Origin: JALHST01 sp038316335
GTDB taxonomy: Bacteria > Bacteroidota > Bacteroidia > Flavobacteriales > Flavobacteriaceae
DNA: 37,141 nucleotides
Direction of reading: 5' to 3'
Assembly (NCBI GenBank): GCA_038316335.1
Contig: JBBQAM010000036.1
Location: 1 to 37,141, forward strand
Part shown: piece by piece, positions 32,775 to 37,141 of the stretch
Layout of the letters: every line of letters begins with the position of its first letter
How positions within the stretch are numbered: position 1 is the stretch's first letter
Notes under the pieces: generated by a model
Database searches by the model: none
The model's input: the letters and a program-made list of their open reading frames with translations, nothing else
Told to the model about the DNA's origin: nothing
Program-made: the position numbers and the translations under genes

Positions 32775-33317
32775 ATGTTTCAAATTGAAATTGTAGAACG
32801 CTGTAAGGCCAATGACCGGAAGGCACAGCTCAAACTTTACAAACAGTATTGTGAGGGAATGTTTTGCGTTGCTATGCGGTTTTTGAAAAATGCGGATGAT
32901 GCGGAAGATGTGCTGCAGGAATCGTTTATCAAGGCATTTCAAAAAATACATCAGTTTAAGGGGGATGTGACGTTCGGTGCCTGGTTGAAACGCATCGTCA
33001 TTAATAAGAGCATCGATTTTTTAAAGTCGAAACGGGAAAATACGTTGCGCTTGAATGAAAATTTCATGCAGATTACAGAGGACGAGGATTGGACGGTCGA
33101 AGATGATGTAACTACCGAAACAATCAAGGAAGCGATTGAACGATTGCCCGAAAAATATAAATATGTGGTGATGATGTATCTCATCGAAGGATTTGATCAC
33201 AATGAAATCGCAGCGGTACTACACCTGACCGAAACTACCTGCCGAACCAGGTTATTGCGGGGAAAAGGATTGTTAAAGGAAGCTCTAAAAGATTGGAAGT
33301 ATGGGACAGGATCTTAG
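32775..33317 (+). CDS. RNA polymerase sigma factor, sigma-70/ECF-like
   Basis: This 180-aa sigma factor starts at MFQIEIVERCKANDRKAQL; the open frame further upstream overlaps the divergent epimerase gene and has no family similarity. Region 2 is AMRFLKNADDAEDVLQESFIKAFQKIHQFKGDVTFGAWLKRIVINKSIDFL, shown here only by its key segments DAEDVLQESF and FGAWLKRIVIN. Region 4 is ERLPEKYKYVVMMYLIEG, followed by the helix-turn-helix HNEIAAVLHLTETTCRTRL. It overlaps the next gene by 17 nt, as expected for a sigma/anti-sigma pair. The target promoters are unknown; autoregulation is the usual arrangement. Confidence 0.9.
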   Translation: MFQIEIVERCKANDRKAQLKLYKQYCEGMFCVAMRFLKNADDAEDVLQESFIKAFQKIHQFKGDVTFGAWLKRIVINKSIDFLKSKRENTLRLNENFMQITEDEDWTVEDDVTTETIKEAIERLPEKYKYVVMMYLIEGFDHNEIAAVLHLTETTCRTRLLRGKGLLKEALKDWKYGTGS

Positions 33318-33888
33318 AAAATTATTCGAAAAAGAACGGGAGAACAAAAAATTTCAATTAAAGGAAGGGCACGAAGCACGTTTTTTGGACCTCTTGGAAA
33401 AAGAAATGCAAAAGGCCCCGAAGCGTAGGATTCCCTACTTTAAAATGGTGGCATCGGCAGCGATTCTCTTGGCGCTCGGTTGGTACACCTACAACCAATA
33501 TGCACCAAAGACCCCTTTAAAGATCACTGAGATCGAGGCGAAGGACGCCGGTCCCTCCGGGCTTGGTATTTCCCTGGGTGATCTTTCACCCGACCTTCGG
33601 AAAGTAGAAAATTTTTATGTGGCCAATATTAATCTGGAGCTTTCCAAACTGGACGTTTCGAAAGAGAACAAGAACATGGTAGATGGTTATATGGAGCGTG
33701 TGGCCGATCTTGATACCGAGTACAAACGTTTGAATGTCGAGTTAAACAAGATCGGCCCTAATGACCAGACCATCAGCGCCTTGATCAAGAACCTACAATT
33801 GCGCCTGCAATTATTGCATAAATTAAAAGAGAAGTTGAACGAATTAAAATCATCAAAAAATGAAGAAGTCAAAACGAATACCATTTAA
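33301..33888 (+). CDS. probable anti-sigma factor, single-pass membrane protein
   Basis: This 195-aa protein has a charged cytoplasmic N-terminus (1-46, rich in Lys and Glu), one transmembrane helix at about 47-66 (FKMVASAAILLALGWYTY) and a periplasmic, helical and partly coiled-coil C-terminal domain (LDTEYKRLNVELNKIG..., LQLRLQLLHKLKEKLNELK). No zinc-finger HxxxCxxC motif is present, so it is not a ZAS-type anti-sigma. Assignment rests on topology and on overlapping the sigma gene by 17 nt and the next gene by 29 nt. Binding to the sigma factor is inferred. Confidence 0.7.
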   Translation: MGQDLRKLFEKERENKKFQLKEGHEARFLDLLEKEMQKAPKRRIPYFKMVASAAILLALGWYTYNQYAPKTPLKITEIEAKDAGPSGLGISLGDLSPDLRKVENFYVANINLELSKLDVSKENKNMVDGYMERVADLDTEYKRLNVELNKIGPNDQTISALIKNLQLRLQLLHKLKEKLNELKSSKNEEVKTNTI

Positions 33889-35368
33889 GCTGATGGCAAT
33901 TGCCATAGTGTCAATGGGCTTTTACGCCTTTGGGCAAAAACAGTCAAAATCGTATAATGAAAGTTTCTTGGTAACCGATGCGACCGTATTGGACATTGAT
34001 ACCAGTCATGCCGATCTGGAGTTCGAAACATGGGACAAAGACCAGATTCAAATAGAGGCCCTGATCGAGGTCGAAGGGATGACCAAAGAGGAGGCGGCAG
34101 CCTATTTTAAAAAAGAAGGGTTTGAAATCGCGGGAAATAGTCAGAAAGTAAGTGTTCGAACAGGTTCTGAAAATACCTTTTACTTAGCAAATAGTTTAAG
34201 TGGCTTGCAGGATATGCACTTTGAATTCCCGGAATTGCAGGCAATACATATGGATTCGCTGATGCATCATATGGCCGTACTTCCTGAAATCGCCGAATTG
34301 GCGGCCTTGGCACCGATGCCTCCGACCCCGGCCATGCCAGCGATGGAGTTTGATTATGACGCTTTCAAAAAAGATGGTGAAAAATATCTAAAAAAGTGGC
34401 AAAAAAAATTCTCCAAGGGGTTTGACGAAGAATATATTAAGAAATTGGACGAATGGAGTGCCCAGATGGATGAAAAGCGTGCCCAAATAGAAGAAAGGCA
34501 AGAATTGCTCCAAGAAAAAAGGATGGAGGCCCAAGAAAAGCTTTTTGAAAAACAAATGGAGTCAAAGGCAAAACTGATGGAGCAGCGCGCCGAGCAAACC
34601 GAGCGGGCAATGGCCCTTCAGGAACGGGAAAGGGCAGTAGTCGCGGCCAGGAAAGTTGACCGTGATCGAGGAAATGATCGTGAAAACCACGTATACAGAG
34701 TCGATAGCCTGATGGGTTCACCAAGTATCTTCTATTTTTCAACGGATGGTGAGAATACGAATTATAAGGTGAAAAAGACGATCAAGATCAAGATGCCAAA
34801 AGGGACCAAAATTCAAATGAACGTACGTCACGGAGCCGTAAAACTAGCCGAGAATACCCGGAATATCAATGCCAAGTTGTCGTATGCCAGTTTATTGGCC
34901 GCGACAATCGATGGGGATAGGACCACGATTGTGGCTTCCTATTCCCCGGTGAGCGTTCAAAAGTGGAATTATGGCCAGCTTACCGCTGACTATTCCGAAT
35001 CAATAGCATTGAAAGAGGTACTCAACTTACGGTTGAGTGCCATTTCATCAGACGTGGTCATCGATCGATTGATCAACACCGCTACCATCAAAAATGAATT
35101 TGGGCCCCTTCGTATCAATGCCATCTCCAAAGACTTTAAAAGTTTGGATATCTCCTTGAACAATGCGGAGTTTGTATGTAAGCTTCCTACCTCTTCCTTT
35201 ACAATCAACGTAAATGGCATAAATTCGGAATTTACAAGTCCGGCAGGCCTGTCATTGCAACGCACCAATAATCTAAACAGTTTTGTAAGCAAAGGCTACA
35301 ATTTGGCCAAAAATTCGGACCGGGCGATATCGATCAATTCGAAATATGGCGACGTGGTATTACAATGA
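33860..35368 (+). CDS. DUF4097-like exported protein with coiled-coil insert
   Basis: This 502-aa protein has a signal peptide (MKKSKRIPFKLMAIAIVSMGFYAFG). The first domain starts with VTDATVLDIDTSHADLEFETWDK, a pattern of DUF4097-type beta-helical 'adhesin' domains. Residues about 155-275 are strongly charged and alpha-helical with many Lys/Glu/Gln/Arg (KKLDEWSAQMDEKRAQIEER, LFEKQMESKAKLMEQRAEQ), a likely long coiled coil. The beta-helix pattern returns from about 290 (KIKMPKGTKIQMNVRHGAVKL). It overlaps the anti-sigma gene by 29 nt, so it is probably the effector or sensor of the sigma system. Function unknown. Confidence 0.75.
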   Translation: MKKSKRIPFKLMAIAIVSMGFYAFGQKQSKSYNESFLVTDATVLDIDTSHADLEFETWDKDQIQIEALIEVEGMTKEEAAAYFKKEGFEIAGNSQKVSVRTGSENTFYLANSLSGLQDMHFEFPELQAIHMDSLMHHMAVLPEIAELAALAPMPPTPAMPAMEFDYDAFKKDGEKYLKKWQKKFSKGFDEEYIKKLDEWSAQMDEKRAQIEERQELLQEKRMEAQEKLFEKQMESKAKLMEQRAEQTERAMALQERERAVVAARKVDRDRGNDRENHVYRVDSLMGSPSIFYFSTDGENTNYKVKKTIKIKMPKGTKIQMNVRHGAVKLAENTRNINAKLSYASLLAATIDGDRTTIVASYSPVSVQKWNYGQLTADYSESIALKEVLNLRLSAISSDVVIDRLINTATIKNEFGPLRINAISKDFKSLDISLNNAEFVCKLPTSSFTINVNGINSEFTSPAGLSLQRTNNLNSFVSKGYNLAKNSDRAISINSKYGDVVLQ

Positions 35369-36102
35369 GCCATCGGTAAGTATTAGGGTACCGAAGATGT
35401 CGGCATTGATCCACGCCTGATCCTTATCCTCGCCCGGCACAAAAACAGAGCCTATAAAATTTTCCCGTACCGTACTTCCATCATTATCACAATAGGCCAA
35501 CGCAAACCCGATTTTTTTTCCGTTATAAAGTGTTAAAGCAGGTGCATTATTTGCAGTGGTAAATTGGCTATCGAACATTTTTATGGCCATTTCCCAGATA
35601 CTGGTGTTTCCTTCGGTTACCCGAACACAGTGTAGATTTTTATTGTATAGGTGGGGGGCCTTGTCTGCGGCAAGGTCGACGACATTCCCATCAAGGGCAA
35701 TATGATAGTCGAAGGCATTGTTGTTAAATTGATGCAATCCGCCTGAATTGTCCTCATCTACAAAGACCTCGACACAGTCATCGTTCCAAAACAATTTCAA
35801 GGGATCTTTATTTTGGTCAAAGATCACATTATCGGTAATTTCTACTAAAATATACAGCGCATTCGAGTCCCAAAGTAGCTTGTATCGCCCATTAAAATCA
35901 GTGGGGTCATAGGGTTTTCCTTCCCAGATTTGGTCAATGGGGTACCATTTTGCCTTTTTCCAGGAATTTTCGGAAGCCTTTCCATCTAAAGTAGGAGGCC
36001 TTGACGTTTTTGCGACTTCAATGATCTGGTGGTCGACTTTTTTTTGACCTCATTGCAGGATAGCATTAGTAATACGGCAAGTGCCGTAAAAACAGTTTTC
36101 AT
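35360..36102 (-). pseudogene. CBM9-like sugar-binding lipoprotein, frame broken at an A8 run
   Basis: Two frames form one protein. Frame 1 starts at 36102 with a perfect lipoprotein signal (MKTVFTALAVLLMLSC, Cys16), then NEVKKK, and stops after 38 codons at 35986. The other frame, open down to 35360, has no usable start but encodes a full carbohydrate-binding family 9-like domain: VDHQIIEVAKTSRPPTLDGK, WKKAKWYPIDQIW, RYKLLWDSNALYILVEITD, FWNDDCVEVFVDEDNSGG and GKKIGFALAYCDNDG. They join at plus-strand T8, positions 36038-36045 (A8 in the mRNA), where nine As would give one continuous frame of about 248 codons. Either a one-base loss or a recoding event explains this. The 3' end overlaps the convergent gene by 9 nt. 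Confidence 0.85.
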
Positions 36103-36379
36103 AAGGTACAAATTTGGGGTTTGTTCCTTAAATATAGTAAATTCCTACATTGGTGGGCATTTATGAGTCTAAAAAGCACTGCAAATTACCTTAAAACAAT
36201 CAATTCTAGGGCTTATACCATGATTCAGCGTTCAAGGTGGCGCTAAGGCATTGAAATTTGTTTTAAATAACACGGAAGTCCAAGCCATAAATCGACCCTA
36301 CAAACTTGCTCCCTATTGATTCGGTTGCCTTTCTGCAGTATTGCAGTGTACTTTTCCTGATATTTTCTGGTAATTATGT
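36103..36379. other. 277-nt non-coding gap, upstream of CBM9 lipoprotein
   Basis: I see no gene. On the minus strand the stretch just before the CBM9 start (about 36105-36150) is AT-rich and could hold a promoter (TACTATATTTAAG), but the match to the Bacteroidota -7 box is imperfect. The right part lies downstream of the oxidoreductase gene and shows no strong terminator. Confidence 0.35.
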
Positions 36380-37141
36380 TCAGACGATGGGTTCCCAGCC
36401 AGGCTGATAGGTGCGCTTCCAGTTTTTCATGGCTTTTTCACTGTTCAGCACTTTCCCGGTGGTGGTATCGATTTTTAAAAGTTCGCCCGTATCCTGGGCC
36501 ATATTCCCTAAATGGCAGAGCATCGTCGAGATACTGGCATCGTTGATATCGGCTTGTAGACTGGTATCTTTTCGAATGGCATCGAAAAAATTGCCGACAT
36601 GATTTACATCCAATTGTCCTTCGCCTCGGGTATTGGTGGTAGCACTTGCCGATTCCTCCATTTCTGTTTTAAGGAGATTTCCACCAAGATCGTAGAGCTT
36701 ATAAAAATTACGATCGAGTTGAATGGCCCCTTTGCTACCATAGATGCTGATGCCCCTGCCAGGACGTTCTGGTTCTAAAACGCCTCGACTGTGCCCCGTC
36801 CAGGTAATGAACTTGCCATCGGCAAAGGTAAATGCCACTTGTTGGTTGTCAGGAAATTCCCAATCATCATCAAAGGTATAGTTGCCACCGACCGAGGTAA
36901 CCGTTTCCGGAAGATTTACCCCAAGGGCCCATCTGCAAATGTCAATCTCGTGGGTACCATTATTATGTATTTCCCCGGTGCCCCAATTGCGAAACCAATG
37001 CCAATTATAGGGATGGATGTTGTCTTTATACTCTTTTCGAGGTGCAGGACCCTGCCAAAGTTCCCAATTCAATGAGCTAGGAACCGGTATTACCAGACCT
37101 GTACCGATAGAACCACGATTGTTCGAATAATAGGCCTCACC
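36380..37141 (-). CDS. Gfo/Idh/MocA-family oxidoreductase, C-terminal part
   Basis: The frame stays open to the window edge, so this is only the last 253 codons; the start, NAD-binding Rossmann domain and signal are outside. The visible part begins GEAYYSNNRGSIGTG and includes the C-terminal alpha/beta domain: WELWQGPAPRKEYKD, HWFRNWGTGEIHNNGTHEIDICRWAL (the catalytic-site His region), FPDNQQVAFTFADGKFITWTGHSRG, GSKGAIQLDR and LDVNHVGNFFDAIRKD. The WNWGTGE/NNGTHEID pattern is typical of the exported Bacteroidota group acting on sugars or polyols. Substrate is unknown. Confidence 0.87.
   Translation of the reverse strand, partial: GEAYYSNNRGSIGTGLVIPVPSSLNWELWQGPAPRKEYKDNIHPYNWHWFRNWGTGEIHNNGTHEIDICRWALGVNLPETVTSVGGNYTFDDDWEFPDNQQVAFTFADGKFITWTGHSRGVLEPERPGRGISIYGSKGAIQLDRNFYKLYDLGGNLLKTEMEESASATTNTRGEGQLDVNHVGNFFDAIRKDTSLQADINDASISTMLCHLGNMAQDTGELLKIDTTTGKVLNSEKAMKNWKRTYQPGWEPIV

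Overview
The window is from a marine-type member of the Flavobacteriaceae (Bacteroidota). I base this on the gene families (DUF6090, DUF5916, DUF3500, DUF2911, PD40/TolB-like proteins, a sigma/anti-sigma/DUF4097-like trio), the many short lipoprotein signals, a TAnnTTTG-type -7 promoter box before mazG, and the near absence of Shine-Dalgarno sequences. I see no rRNA, tRNA, CRISPR array, transposase or integrase. The genus cannot be settled from the sequence alone.

Layout. (1) 1-2.9 kb is AT-rich accessory DNA: three minus-strand genes (a CDF/TMEM163-like cation transporter, a DUF6090 membrane protein, an ABM-domain lipoprotein) and a 49-codon remnant of a second DUF6090 gene. They are separated by long non-coding spacers. 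Two of the genes sit between 9-bp inverted repeats that match within a cassette but differ between cassettes, which resembles an integron-type cassette array without a visible integrase. (2) 2.9-8.6 kb is a minus-strand set read from right to left: aquaglyceroporin, alpha/beta hydrolase, SGNH hydrolase, GH20 hexosaminidase and S10 carboxypeptidase-like peptidase, ending at a convincing terminator. It suggests turnover of acylated amino-sugar polymers and peptides. (3) 8.8-13.2 kb holds a divergent DUF5916/CBM9 outer-membrane protein, a phosphonatase-like HAD hydrolase and a Big2-domain lipoprotein with an M23-like C-terminal region.

(4) 13.2-26.3 kb is ten consecutive minus-strand genes: TolB/PD40-like protein, DUF3500 protein, TIM-barrel isomerase, divergent Nramp-like transporter, D-aminoacylase-like amidohydrolase, SMP-30 lipoprotein, M20/AbgB-like amidohydrolase, a two-subunit molybdenum hydroxylase and, after a terminator, an MFS carrier. 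The right half is tightly packed and looks like a catabolic operon. Two of its proteins lack the hallmark metal-site motifs of their families. (5) 26.5-33 kb carries housekeeping-type genes: mazG, a 0.6-kb non-coding repeat block, a MATE pump, a small conserved-looking protein, PAP2 phosphatase, MeaB-like GTPase, DUF2911 protein and aldose 1-epimerase. (6) 32.8-35.4 kb is an overlapping sigma factor / probable anti-sigma / DUF4097-like operon. (7) 35.4-36.1 kb is a CBM9-like lipoprotein whose signal-peptide frame and domain frame are joined only through an A8 run containing A_AAA_AAG, so it is either a fresh pseudogene or a recoded gene. (8) The right edge cuts a Gfo/Idh/MocA-type oxidoreductase.
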